Source: Tillus elongatus (taxonomy: Eukaryota; Arthropoda; Insecta; Coleoptera; Cleridae). From it: 64,000 bases of DNA. The DNA lies in NCBI GenBank assembly GCA_964006375.1, contig OZ023262.1:194288907-194352906 (forward strand). Reading direction: 5' to 3'. The position numbers were made by a program, and so were the translations under genes. Under the pieces are notes generated by a model, which ran no database searches, was not told the origin of the DNA, and saw only the letters and a program-made list of their open reading frames with translations. This document shows, in pieces, positions 26,014 to 37,240 of the stretch. Each line of letters begins with the position of its first letter. Position 1 is the first letter of the stretch.

Positions 26014-27485
26014 TGTTAGCGAATTTTTCGTAAAACGAAAAATGCACTAATGAGGAGATATGTGTTGATGAATTTTGGTACGAACATTTCTTTTGTAAGT
26101 GGCTTGGATAAGTTCGTTAGCCAGGAAAATCGGACCATTTATTCCGGGTAAATTTTGGGTTTCCTGTCGGAAAATAATACAACAGAGTTATGACAACCAA
26201 ATTTAGCAGGTACGTTTCTGGTATCAAACTTACCCTACATGCCAAAATTCAGATCTCTAAATTAAACGAAAAAAAAAAGTTATTGGCATTTATAGAAAAC
26301 AATTTTGGGTGCCACTGGTGATCAGAGGAAATCACAAGAACAAAATATTTTGTGTAATGAACAAAACCAATTGAATATTACATACAACGGTTAAGTTTTC
26401 TTGGCGCAAAAATGTCAAGAAGTAGCAGAAAAAATATTTTGAAAATTTTATAATTTTTTTTCACAAAACGTCAAAGTCGCGATTTGAAACGTCAAAATTT
26501 GCAATTTTCAGACAACGAATTTGTAACAAATATGGACTACGTAGAAGAAGTCTCGTAATAAGTTTGTTTTACAAAGCCTTAAATTTCAGCTTCAACCATC
26601 ATTGTCCTTCATTTTACTAAAATATTTTCGGAAAATCTATTTAAAATAGACCCCCTTTCTGATGCCTTGGCAGTAGTTTCAGCTATAGAGTTTATGGTTT
26701 AATAGTCTATACTTCAGCAGATTTCCGTAGAAAAAATTCGTTATTGAGAAGACCGCGACTTATGAATTTTAAAAAGATTTCTTCAAATAAGCACGAACTA
26801 GAACCCCTAAAACCCAGATACGTGGTCCGTTTCAGTTTTTGTCTGTTTCCCCATATACAGGGTGAGCATTTCTATGGTAAAGCTCAATATATACGTTATT
26901 ATACAAGATATGGGGAAAAATTATATACTTTAATTATAGCTTGTCTCGAGCTGCATCTTATAAATCTATTTTGATAATCACAGGCCCATAAGTCGTTAGT
27001 GATACACACACTTTTTTTTTAATAGATCACGCCGTATGTTATTGCATTTTTGAATTTTTTATCAAATCATAATGCATCTTTGTAAGGAAAAAAAATGATA
27101 TCGTTCATCATTTTTGAGTTATTTGAATTGTTTTGCAACTTTTTACGTTTTTGGCACATATCACAAATTGCGATACAGCGTTTTTACCAATAGTTAACTG
27201 TTTGTGAACAATTATACCTTGACAGGTGTGAAAATAGCTTAAAGAGGTACGTTGGCCAGGAAAATCGGACCAGTTTTTTTCTGGAACTTTTAAAGTTTAT
27301 TTTTCGAAAATTTTTGTACTTTTTAAAACAACAAAGCTATTTTAATTAAATACATTGTTACTACTATATAGGTTATACTGCCAACCGAATGCCTCTTTTT
27401 TAAATAAAACATATTTGTATTAAAAACATTTTTACGAAAATTCGCTACCATAACGTACTTGCTGCGTTCAGACTTTTTTGTGTTT
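26014..27485 (+). repeat. R-TA element without (TA)n, near full length
   Basis: Starts with the strongest hairpin in the window, TTAGCGAATTTTTCGT facing ACGAAAAATGCACTAA (26014-26049). It passes almost directly to the body (aagtggcttggataagttcg, gttagccaggaaaatcgg) with the 110-bp arm and the TA tract missing. A second, diverged 5'-arm copy is embedded at 26708-26850. It ends at ccataacgtacttgctgcgt (about 27450). This gives an R-TA length of about 1.5 kb without the TA tract. Confidence 0.8.
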
Positions 27486-27754
27486 ATGTTGGCACGTCTC
27501 AGTTGTGTTTTTGTTAACCTGAATTCCACAAAATTTATTGTAGATTTTATCAGGTTGCCCTTCAGGTTATCAGGTTACAATAAGGTGGTAGAAAGTAACA
27601 TTTGTATGTTACTTCTAACGCCTTTATCCACTTGCAGTTGGATGGATGTAACAAATATTCTGCCAAATAATTGGCTCTTAAAAAGAAAAGAGAAAGCGGT
27701 ACGAGTACAAAGTACATGAGAGTGAAGACGTGAAAATTACGTCCCGTTTTTTGT

Positions 27755-28262
<508 letters not shown>

Positions 28263-28331
28263 AATTTGACCGTGTTTGAGGTGTTTGTTCTTGTTTGTGT
28301 ATGTTTTTTTATCTAAACTGTCTCTCGGCTT

Positions 28332-28378
28332 GAAAGAGATACAATACTTTCCATTTTATTTGATTCTTTTTAACCTGT
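28332..28378. repeat. left arm of host palindrome, outer part
   Basis: gaaagagatacaatactttc and ccattttatttgattc recur inverted at 30896-30945. The retrozyme array splits this arm from its inner part at 30757-30787. Confidence 0.85.
28365..28378. repeat. 14-bp target-site duplication, left
   Basis: tctttttaacctgt, repeated exactly at 30743-30756. Confidence 0.85.
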
Positions 28379-28408
28379 AAGACTAGATGCATTCTCGCAA
28401 CAATTAGA

Positions 28409-28451
28409 ACCGTAGACCGGTTTCGCTCTCATTAGAGCTCTTCAGTACGGC
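28409..28451 (-). ncRNA. hammerhead ribozyme, array copy 1
   Basis: Read on the minus strand: stem I GCCGTA pairs with TACGGT; core CTGAAGA (CUGANGA with N = A); stem II GCTCT/AGAGC with loop AATG; GAAA; a minimal stem III formed within ACCGGT; and cleavage expected after the C of GGTC (between 28415 and 28414). All invariant residues are present. Very short stem III versions are known in Penelope and satellite hammerheads and may need dimerisation to cut efficiently. Cleavage at successive copies would release 307-nt RNAs. Confidence 0.85.
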
Positions 28452-28715
28452 ATACTAATTGTAGCAAAAATGCACCAAAAATAACACGGCTATAGTATAG
28501 CCAGTCTTAAAACACTAAGTGAGTGGTGAACGTGTCGCCACCTAGTTCAGAACCAAGTACTATGTTGTCACGCCCGCTCCAAATAACACAGAGGGTTAAA
28601 AATAGAGACAGTATACAACTAACTAACAATTTAAAAAATTGTTAGCCCTGGCCCATTTCTACCCCAATATAGGGACAAAGTATGTAAGACTAGATGCATT
28701 CTCGCAACAATTAGA

Positions 28716-28758
28716 ACCGTAGACCGGTTTCGCTCTCATTAGAGCTCTTCAGTACGGC
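28716..28758 (-). ncRNA. hammerhead ribozyme, array copy 2
   Basis: Identical motif to copy 1, 307 bp further on. Confidence 0.85.
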
Positions 28759-29022
28759 ATACTAATTGTAGCAAAAATGCACCAAAAATAACACGGCTAT
28801 CGTATAGCCAGTCTTAAAACACTAAGTGAGTGGTGAACGTGTCGCCACCTAGTTCGGAACCAAGTACTATGTTGTCACGCCCGCTCCAAATAACACAGAG
28901 TGTTAAAAATAGAGACAGTATACAACTAACTAACAATTTAAAAAATTGTTAGCCCTGGCCCATTTCTACCCCAATATAGGGACAAAGTATGTAAGACTAG
29001 ATGCATTCTCGCAACAATTAGA

Positions 29023-29065
29023 ACCGTAGACCAGTTTCGCTCTCATTAGAGCTCTTCAGTACGGC
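29023..29065 (-). ncRNA. hammerhead ribozyme, array copy 3 (stem III variant)
   Basis: Same core. Stem III reads ACTGGT instead of ACCGGT, which keeps the A-U and C-G pairs but loses the self-complementary palindrome. Confidence 0.8.
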
Positions 29066-29329
29066 ATACTAATTGTAGCAAAAATGCACCAAAAATAACA
29101 CGGCTATCGTATAGCCAGTCTTAAAACACTAAGTGAGTGGTGAACGTGTCGCCACCTAGTTCGGAACCAAGTACTATGTTGTCACGCCCGCTCCAAATAA
29201 CACAGAGTGTTAAAAATAGAGACAGTATACAACTAACTAACAATTTAAAAAATTGTTAGCCCTGGCCCATTTCTACCCCAATATAGGGACAAAGTATGTA
29301 AGACTAGATGCATTCTCGCAACAATTAGA

Positions 29330-29372
29330 ACCGTAGACCGGTTTCGCTCTCATTAGAGCTCTTCAGTACGGC
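29330..29372 (-). ncRNA. hammerhead ribozyme, array copy 4
   Basis: Identical motif to copy 1. Confidence 0.85.
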
Positions 29373-29636
29373 ATACTAATTGTAGCAAAAATGCACCAAA
29401 AATAACACGGCTATCGTATAGCCAGTCTTAAAACACTAAGTGAGTGGTGAACGTGTCGCCACCTAGTTCGGAACCAAGTACTATGTTGTCACGCCCGCTC
29501 CAAATAACACAGAGTGTTAAAAATAGAGACAGTATACAACTAACTAACAATTTAAAAAATTGTTAGCCCTGGCCCATTTCTACCCCAATATAGGGACAAA
29601 GTATGTAAGACTAGATGCATTCTCGCAACAATTAGA

Positions 29637-29679
29637 ACCGTAGACCGGTTTCGCTCTCATTAGAGCTCTTCAGTACGGC
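29637..29679 (-). ncRNA. hammerhead ribozyme, array copy 5
   Basis: Identical motif; last copy before the array reverses. Confidence 0.85.
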
Positions 29680-29884
29680 ATACTAATTGTAGCAAAAATG
29701 CACCAAAAATAACACGGCTATCGTATAGCCAGTCTTAAAACACTAAGTGTTATTTGGAGCGGGCGTGACAACATAGTACTTGGTTCCGAACTAGGTGGCG
29801 ACACGTTCACCACTCACTTAGTGTTTTAAGACTGGCTATACGATAGCCGTGTTATTTTTGGTGCATTTTTGCTACAATTAGTAT

Positions 29885-29927
29885 GCCGTACTGAAGAGCT
29901 CTAATGAGAGCGAAACTGGTCTACGGT
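29885..29927 (+). ncRNA. hammerhead ribozyme, array copy 6 (stem III variant)
   Basis: First copy after the inversion, now on the plus strand. It has the same ACTGGT variant as copy 3, so the inverted half may derive from a segment that includes a copy-3-like unit. Confidence 0.8.
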
Positions 29928-30191
29928 TCTAATTGTTGCGAGAATGCATCTAGTCTTACATACTTTGTCCCTATATTGGGGTAGAAATGGGCCAGGGCTA
30001 ACAATTTTTTAAATTGTTAGTTAGTTGTATACTGTCTCTATTTTTAACACTCTGTGTTATTTGGAGCGGGCGTGACAACATAGTACTTGGTTCCGAACTA
30101 GGTGGCGACACGTTCACCACTCACTTAGTGTTTTAAGACTGGCTATACGATAGCCGTGTTATTTTTGGTGCATTTTTGCTACAATTAGTAT

Positions 30192-30234
30192 GCCGTACTG
30201 AAGAGCTCTAATGAGAGCGAAACCGGTCTACGGT
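30192..30234 (+). ncRNA. hammerhead ribozyme, array copy 7
   Basis: Consensus motif, 307 bp after copy 6. Confidence 0.85.
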
Positions 30235-30496
30235 TCTAATTGTTGCGAGAATGCATCTAGTCTTACATACTTTGTCCCTATATTGGGGTAGAAATGGGCC
30301 AGGGCTAACAATTTTTTAAATTGTTAGTTAGTTGTATACTGTCTCTATTTTTAACACTCTGTGTTATTTGGAGCGGGCGTGACAACATAGTACTTGGTTC
30401 CGAACTAGGTGGCGACACGTTCACCACTCACTTAGTGTTTTAAGTGGCTATACGATAGCCGTGTTATTTTTGGTGCATTTTTGCTACAATTAGTAT

Positions 30497-30539
30497 GCCG
30501 TACTGAAGAGCTCTAATGAGAGCGAAACCGGTCTACGGT
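30497..30539 (+). ncRNA. hammerhead ribozyme, array copy 8
   Basis: Consensus motif. The spacing from copy 7 is 305 because 'ac' is missing in taag(ac)tggc. Confidence 0.85.
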
Positions 30540-30742
30540 TCTAATTGTTGCGAGAATGCATCTAGTCTTACATACTTTGTCCCTATATTGGGGTAGAAAT
30601 GGGTCAGGGCTAACAATTTTTTAAATTGTTAGTTAGTTGTATACTGTCTCTATTTTTAACACTCTGTGTTATTTGGAGCGGGCGTGACAACATAGTACTT
30701 GGTTCCGAACTAGGTGGCGACACGTTCACCACTCACTTAGTG

Positions 30743-30756
30743 TCTTTTTAACCTGT
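30743..30756. repeat. 14-bp target-site duplication, right
   Basis: tctttttaacctgt. The uninterrupted site survives, inverted, at about 30891-30908 as ctgacacgttaaaaaga. Confidence 0.85.
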
Positions 30757-30782
30757 CAGCTTTGGATTACTTGAGGTGTCGG

Positions 30783-30867
<85 letters not shown>

Positions 30868-30945
30868 TACCGACACCTCAAGTAATCCAAAGCTGACACG
30901 TTAAAAAGAATAAAATAAAATGGAAAGTATTGTATCTCTTTCTCT
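30757..30945. repeat. palindrome centred on (TA)n
   Basis: cagctttggattacttgagg and tgtcggtaat on the left are mirrored by attaccgacacctcaagtaa and tccaaagctgacac on the right, with array 11 as the loop. The outer right arm (30896-30945) pairs with 28332-28378. Confidence 0.9.
30784..30863. repeat. (TA)n array 11
   Basis: Forms the tip of a perfect inverted repeat. Confidence 0.95.
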
Positions 30946-30949
30946 CTCC

Positions 30950-30956
<7 letters not shown>

Positions 30957-31037
<81 letters not shown>
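30957..31037. repeat. (TA)n array 12
   Basis: Preceded by a CT-rich run (tctctctccctctctcta). Left boundary of DD41D composite 2. Confidence 0.95.
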
Positions 31038-31039
<2 letters not shown>

Positions 31040-31169
31040 TGTCCACGGATTGAGTGTGGGTAAGGTATAAGTGAAAAAAAAAATCGAATTAGATTATGAT
31101 ATTCTGGAAATCGCTCCTGCTTTGTCTTATACTGAGATGTTGAGAAAATGAACAAAATCAATTAATATA

Positions 31170-32942
31170 CAGGGTGGTTTATAACTGATCTAATGAAATG
31201 TATTAAGAGTAAACTACCTTCGTTTGTGAAGATACCGCAAAAAGTTATTAACAAAAATTGTTTAGAATTAAAATTTATGACAGGCTCTCAATTTTCAAAC
31301 AGATCAGCCTACTATGAATTTTTTTAGCTGCGACTTTATTTAAATGACGTTCGACGGCTTCTGTGGTTAGGTGTAGTTTAAAAAATACTTGAAACACTGT
31401 ATAAAAAAAAGTCTTTACCATAATTAAACTTGAGGTAGGTTTGCTTTCATCTCAACCAATACAAAAAGTAAAGTAGACGCCCAATTGGACATTCGAAGCA
31501 ATAATTGGCGAGTTGCATGACTACTTATTTGGAAAATTGAAACGTCAATTTTATTTGTCACGAACGGCAAGCTTCTGTATTTAAAAATGTTAACAACAGA
31601 ACAAAAAGTGTTTATTGTGCAGTGTTATGGTTTGGGTGAAGAACATTCTTATCAGGGAGTGATAAGAAAATTCCTTGAACGCTGGCCAAATTATTCGGTT
31701 TCCGCTACTGGTGCAAAAAAAGTTGTTACAAAATGTATGCGTACTGGGAGTGTTTTAAATGTTAAGAAGACAAAATCCGACCTAAATGAAGAAGACAGTG
31801 CTGCAGCTGCATTAGCTATGGATTCTGTTAGGCGTTTCCCCAAATTATCATTAAGAAGAAGGGCATTCGAAATTGGCAATATTAGCAAACCGCATTTGCA
31901 ACAAATTTATCGTACCAACAAGGTGAAACCTTTCAAAGCAAAACTTAGACACACTTTGGAAGAAAATGACGAGTCAAAACGATTAGATTTTTGTTTATGG
32001 TACGGCGAGCAATATCTACAAAATCACAATTTTGGCAGAAGTATTATTTTTTTGGACGAATCCACTTTCACCACTAATGGGGTGGCAAATTCCCAAAATG
32101 CATGGCATTGGTCTATGGAGAATCCAAATTATAGAGCTAATTGCAGAAGACACTGCCATAAAAAAGTAAATGTGTGGTGTGCTGTTTCTTGCACTGGGAT
32201 AATTGGGCCATATTTTTTTGAGGGGAATATGAACCAGTACAGTTATCTGGAAAATATTCTTTAAGACCATTTGCATAACATGTCACTAGAAGATAGACAA
32301 ACAGCATACTTTCAGCATGACGGCCACACAGCGCATGCAACAGGAATCGTTAAAGAATGGTTAGATCGCGGATTTCCTGGGTGGTGGATTGGCCGATATG
32401 GGCCAATACCTTGGCCTCCCAGAAGTCCCGATCTTACCTTAATGGATTTTTATTTATGGGGCTATCTCAAACAGAAAGTCTACGCGGCTCCATTAAACAA
32501 CGATCTTGATTTGTTGAAACTGAGGTTGAGAGAGGCAATTGACGGTATTCCAATTCAACATATTCAAAATGCGTATAAAGCATTTACTAAACGGGCTGTG
32601 TTATGTATAACGGTTGGTGGCAGCACATTTGAATAATTTATTTATTTTTCGTTGTTCGTTTTGATATTTGTTAGCAATAAGCGGTTTGTATCTTACTAAT
32701 TAATTATTATTTAACATTGCATGGTTACTTCATTGGCGCACATGCGTTCAGAAAACCATAGGTAAAAAGCTCCATGTTGATAGGGAAAAAATGTAAATGA
32801 AAATTTAAAGTAGGCTGAAAATTGAGAGCCTGTCATAGATTTTAATTCTAAACAAATTTTGTTAATAACTTTTTGCGGTATCTTTATAAACGAAGGTAGT
32901 TTACTCTTACACATTTAATTAAATCAGTTCTAAACCACCCTG
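31170..32942 (+). mobile_element. inner DD41D mariner-like transposon, copy 2
   Basis: TIR-bounded 1773-bp unit carrying a transposase gene with one stop codon. It is better preserved than copy 1 and of a different lineage (protein and TIR sequences differ). Confidence 0.8.
31587..32636 (+). pseudogene. DD41D Tc1/mariner transposase with a single in-frame stop
   Basis: One continuous frame of 349 sense/stop codons plus the terminator, interrupted only by TAA at 32262-32264 (codon 226). The N-terminus MLTTEQKVFIVQCYG and the region to about residue 120 form the DNA-binding part, with two helix-turn-helix-like stretches (LSLRRRAFEIG). Catalytic Asp residues: D157 in FLDEST, D245 in QHDGHTAH, D287 in LTLMDFYLWG. 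Forty-one residues separate the last two. Other family marks are KVNVWCAVS and IIGPYFFEG. It ends with CITVGGSTFE. The stop lies in the catalytic domain before D245, so a product would need readthrough. One point mutation from intact suggests fairly recent activity. Confidence 0.9.
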
Positions 32943-33066
32943 TATATTAATGGATTTTGTTCATTTCATCAACATCTTAGTTTAAGACAAAGCAGGAGCG
33001 ATTCCCAGAATATCATAATCTAATTCAAACATTTTTTGTCACTTATACCTTACCCACACTCAATCC

Positions 33067-33067
<1 letters not shown>

Positions 33068-33144
<77 letters not shown>

Positions 33145-33155
33145 TTATACATATT

Positions 33156-33210
<55 letters not shown>
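33068..33210. repeat. (TA)n array 13, interrupted
   Basis: Contains tatttatacatatttatat-type interruptions around 33138-33168. Right boundary of DD41D composite 2. Confidence 0.95.
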
Positions 33211-33218
<8 letters not shown>

Positions 33219-33312
33219 AAATTGAAACTGACCTGAATGTGGGTTTTAGCGGTCTCAACACGCACTCATTTAAAGAATTATTGATTCTACGAAAATTCAC
33301 CAAAAACGTTAA
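33211..33312 (-). repeat. R-TA 5' arm, reversed
   Basis: attgaaactgacctgaatgt, gtctcaacacgcactcattt and a worn hairpin. Confidence 0.7.
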
Positions 33313-34244
33313 GTTTTAACACAAAAACTAAAAACAGCAACTAACATTTCGAGGGTTCACTATGTATAAACTAAAAATATTCAGATAAATTTGACAAAAA
33401 TCATTAAAAATATAGTAAGAAATAAGTTGCGAGAAAACCGTCTTCAATCCAAAAGGCTTTAACACCGGGGAAAACATTGTTTAATCATCTGCATAATACA
33501 TTGCATACCTCTCATCGGGACTGGAAGTCGAGGGGAGTAAGACGCTCGACGCTAGGTTTACTCCTGCATCTTCCTTGGGAATACTGTGTAAATTAAAACT
33601 TTCTAAGAACTAAAAACACGGCGTAATAATGTGTTTTACAAAATTCACAAGGTAACTTATTTTGTACTCTTGTAAAGCTAATACCTAAGTTTAATGAGCA
33701 ATAACGTTATTCTAATCAGAATTTGAAATTTATTATTTAGTTATACATTAATTGATAACTGTTTACATTTGAGAACTTAGCAAACTTTAGAGTAATTCCA
33801 ATTTCAGTGTTGAACATATGCCTAATTTTAACTTATCGAGATTGAAGCTTTCTCATAACTTCTTAGCCCCTCATATTTGTTAAGTAAGTTTGTCGGATAG
33901 AGCGTTTCAGTTAAATCAATATTTGTTGATTACATAAACCGTGACTAAAGTTTGAAGTAGTTAACTGACAAGACGTTTTGCCATAAATTAAACATAATGG
34001 CATTTATACCATCAACGGTAAATTAATATTGTTACATAGAAGCACACAAAAAGTTACTCATACATAATTATCCGATGTTTGTAAGAAAAACTGCTTATAG
34101 TGGGGCTACCTTATATAACTCCAAATTTTTTATTGTAGAATGCTAAGAGTATTAAGCCAGATACTGTCCGTCTCAAATGCATAGAGAAATCCAGCTGAAT
34201 ATTTAACTAACCGAATTAAAATATTTTGTATTTAGCCACAGTCA
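33313..34244. other. no gene recognised
   Basis: AT-rich sequence without motif-bearing frames or recognised repeats. Confidence 0.4.
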
Positions 34245-35499
<1,255 letters not shown>

Positions 35500-35500
<1 letters not shown>

Positions 35501-35856
35501 AGAAACAATATTCAAGGAACATATAACAGCATTAGATAAAATCCACATACCTAGCTACAAATCAAACGTAGCTACACACATTCACAAAACATAACACCAA
35601 AAACCAGACATCACCCAATTACAACTAATGAAACATGTTAAATACCACAAAAAAAAATGGAAATCTGGGAACAATACTACATTCAACAAACAAACAATAA
35701 GAAACAATTAATGTCAGAACAAATCCAAGTATAAACATTTAAACAAAACTTAATAAAGGCCATACAAATAGACAAATTATCAAACCACAGTGATCAAGAC
35801 AGGAGACCGATACACACGACACAATCCGAAGACACAACCAATCAGAGAACAGTAAA
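35500..35856 (+). pseudogene. second Penelope GIY-YIG C-terminal fragment, inverted
   Basis: Nucleotide-level inverted copy of 34550-34905: [20 protein letters not shown], then [16 protein letters not shown], with extra stops and frameshifts (an A-rich slip after KYHKK). It differs from the minus copy by scattered substitutions, so the two have been separate for some time or derive from different templates. Confidence 0.75.
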
Positions 35857-35933
35857 CCCACCAATACAAGCTCACGGCGCACGCGCCACTACGATCTCAG
35901 ATTTAGACCACACAGGAGCGATAACAGTCAGTA

Positions 35934-35978
35934 GCGTGCTGATGATGAACCGTCACGGTTCGAAACTGCAGTCCACGC
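35934..35978 (+). ncRNA. hammerhead-like motif in Penelope 3' region
   Basis: Stem I GCGTG/CACGC; core CTGATGA; one additional T; stem II GAACC/GGTTC with loop GTCAC; GAAA; minimal stem III A-C/G-T closed by TGCA; cleavage expected after GTC (35973). Penelope-like elements are known to carry minimal type I hammerheads in their terminal repeats, and the strand matches the plus-strand Penelope fragment. The extra T between the core and stem II departs from the textbook core and may lower activity. Confidence 0.65.
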
Positions 35979-36059
35979 AAGCCAATAAAAAATCACAAAC
36001 GTACAGCAAACAACTAAAGTATATTTAAAAGTGATTACCATGTAGTGCAATATTCCAAA

Positions 36060-36061
<2 letters not shown>

Positions 36062-36136
<75 letters not shown>
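36062..36136. repeat. (TA)n array 15
   Basis: Right half of the tract split by Penelope. Confidence 0.95.
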
Positions 36137-36137
<1 letters not shown>

Positions 36138-36420
36138 GTATGTATGTATCACACCGATAACTCAAGAAATAATGGTTCGATTTTGTTCAAGTTTGGTGAA
36201 CACCTTACTTTTGTAAATGGCTTGGATAAGTTCGTTGGCCAGGAAAATCGGATCCATTTTTCCGGGAAACTTTTGGGCTCTCTATCGGACAACTTTAATA
36301 TCTCCGGAAATAATGAAGCTATCACAACCAAATTTGGTACGGGGGTTTTATCATTAAGAATATTCGATTTACCAACCCCTCTAGGCCAGAATAAAAATAA
36401 GTTATAAGCTTTTGATTAAA
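36137..36420 (+). repeat. R-TA body, right half of the copy split by Penelope
   Basis: atgtatcacaccgataactc, tcaagtttggtgaacacctt, aatggcttggataagttcgt, atctccggaaataatgaagc. The continuation fades near 36420. Confidence 0.8.
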
Positions 36421-36789
36421 AAAAAAATGGAAACTTCCAAAAAATAATTCTGTTAGCTTACCAATCCGTAATGCGCTTTGTGAGTGAAGAATATCGCCTA
36501 AAATGACTAAACAAGCTCCTGGATCTGTGTCTAAACGGATATTTTCCTTCATTTGATCAAAATATGTGCAAAAAATCCATTTGAAATAAAAATTGTGTGC
36601 TATAAATAATAAAGACGGTAAAATATTAACATACTAGTTATATCCCCGTTAATACACTACATATTTCATAAGCACACTTGGAGAACCCAAATCACCACAA
36701 CACATAAAAAAACCTGAGGATCGTTTCACTAACAAAGTTAGGGTCATCAGAGGACTAAAAATTCTGAATTTTTCATCCATATTTTAGGA
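36421..36789. other. AT-rich DNA with a 'gaacccaaatcaccacaac' repeat piece
   Basis: 36672-36775 is homologous to 56040-56150. On the minus strand 36713-36752 reads CTGATGA, CC, CTAAC/GTTAG stem, T, GAAACGATC, another hammerhead-like arrangement. No gene. Confidence 0.45.
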
Positions 36790-37102
36790 ATGCTACTTCA
36801 AAATGTTTTTTTTTAAATACGCAATGCATAGAGTTTCCAAAATATCTTCTGTTTTCGAAATCATATGGTGGCAAGGTGAACTACTATAAACACCCATTTG
36901 ATAGATTACGACGAAGCCGTTGCTGCATAGTAACTATACAATGTTGAATAATAGTCCCACTGGGCAGCTTTTGGTGAACGTACCTTCACCCTTCCAGCTT
37001 TTTAGTATCCGCCACCAAAGACCAAAGTTGTAACTACTTTCCATATTTTATGAATGCTACTTCAAAGTTACGACGCCAGTATTACGCCCGCTGTTAGGAT
37101 AT

Positions 37103-37103
<1 letters not shown>

Positions 37104-37172
<69 letters not shown>
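37104..37172. repeat. (TA)n array 16
   Basis: Within RepA copy 2. No R-TA arms adjoin it. Confidence 0.9.
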
Positions 37173-37175
<3 letters not shown>

Positions 37176-37240
37176 TATATAATTTTATAGCTATTTTTGA
37201 AGTTATCATTACGAACGTTCACAAAATTATTAGTTTCATG

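Larger units (their letters stand above)
28379..30742. mobile_element. retrozyme-like array of 307-bp hammerhead repeats, orientation flips at about 29745
   Basis: 2364 bp inserted between 14-bp direct repeats. The left part (28379 to about 29745) holds 4.4 units with starts at 28378, 28685, 28992, 29299 and 29606, exactly 307 bp apart and nearly identical. At aacactaagtgttatttgg the sequence turns over, and 3.3 units run in the opposite direction to 30742; one of these is 2 bp shorter. Every unit contains a complete hammerhead ribozyme motif. There is no open frame. Tandem units of about 300 bp each with a type I hammerhead are the hallmark of animal retrozymes, whose RNAs self-cleave to monomers that can circularise and whose mobility is attributed to Penelope-like machinery. 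The assignment rests on motif and architecture. No transcription evidence is available here. Confidence 0.85.
31038..33067. mobile_element. foldback composite with DD41D element at its centre (copy 2)
   Basis: Outer inverted arms of about 122 bp (31047-31168 and 32944-33067) share cggattgagtgtgggtaagg and its inverse. Between them lies a mariner-like element at 31170-32942 (1773 bp) with TIRs of about 145 bp beginning cagggtggtttata and TA at both ends. Taking out the inner element leaves the arms meeting at attaataTAtattaat, so the insertion is at the palindrome centre, as in composite 1. The whole unit separates two (TA)n arrays. Confidence 0.85.

Noticed and set aside
28378..30742. CRISPR-like or simple satellite interpretation of the 307-bp array.
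   Set aside because: Units are full-length identical without variable spacers, this is eukaryotic DNA, and each unit has a hammerhead plus insertion-site duplication, which a passive satellite would not explain.
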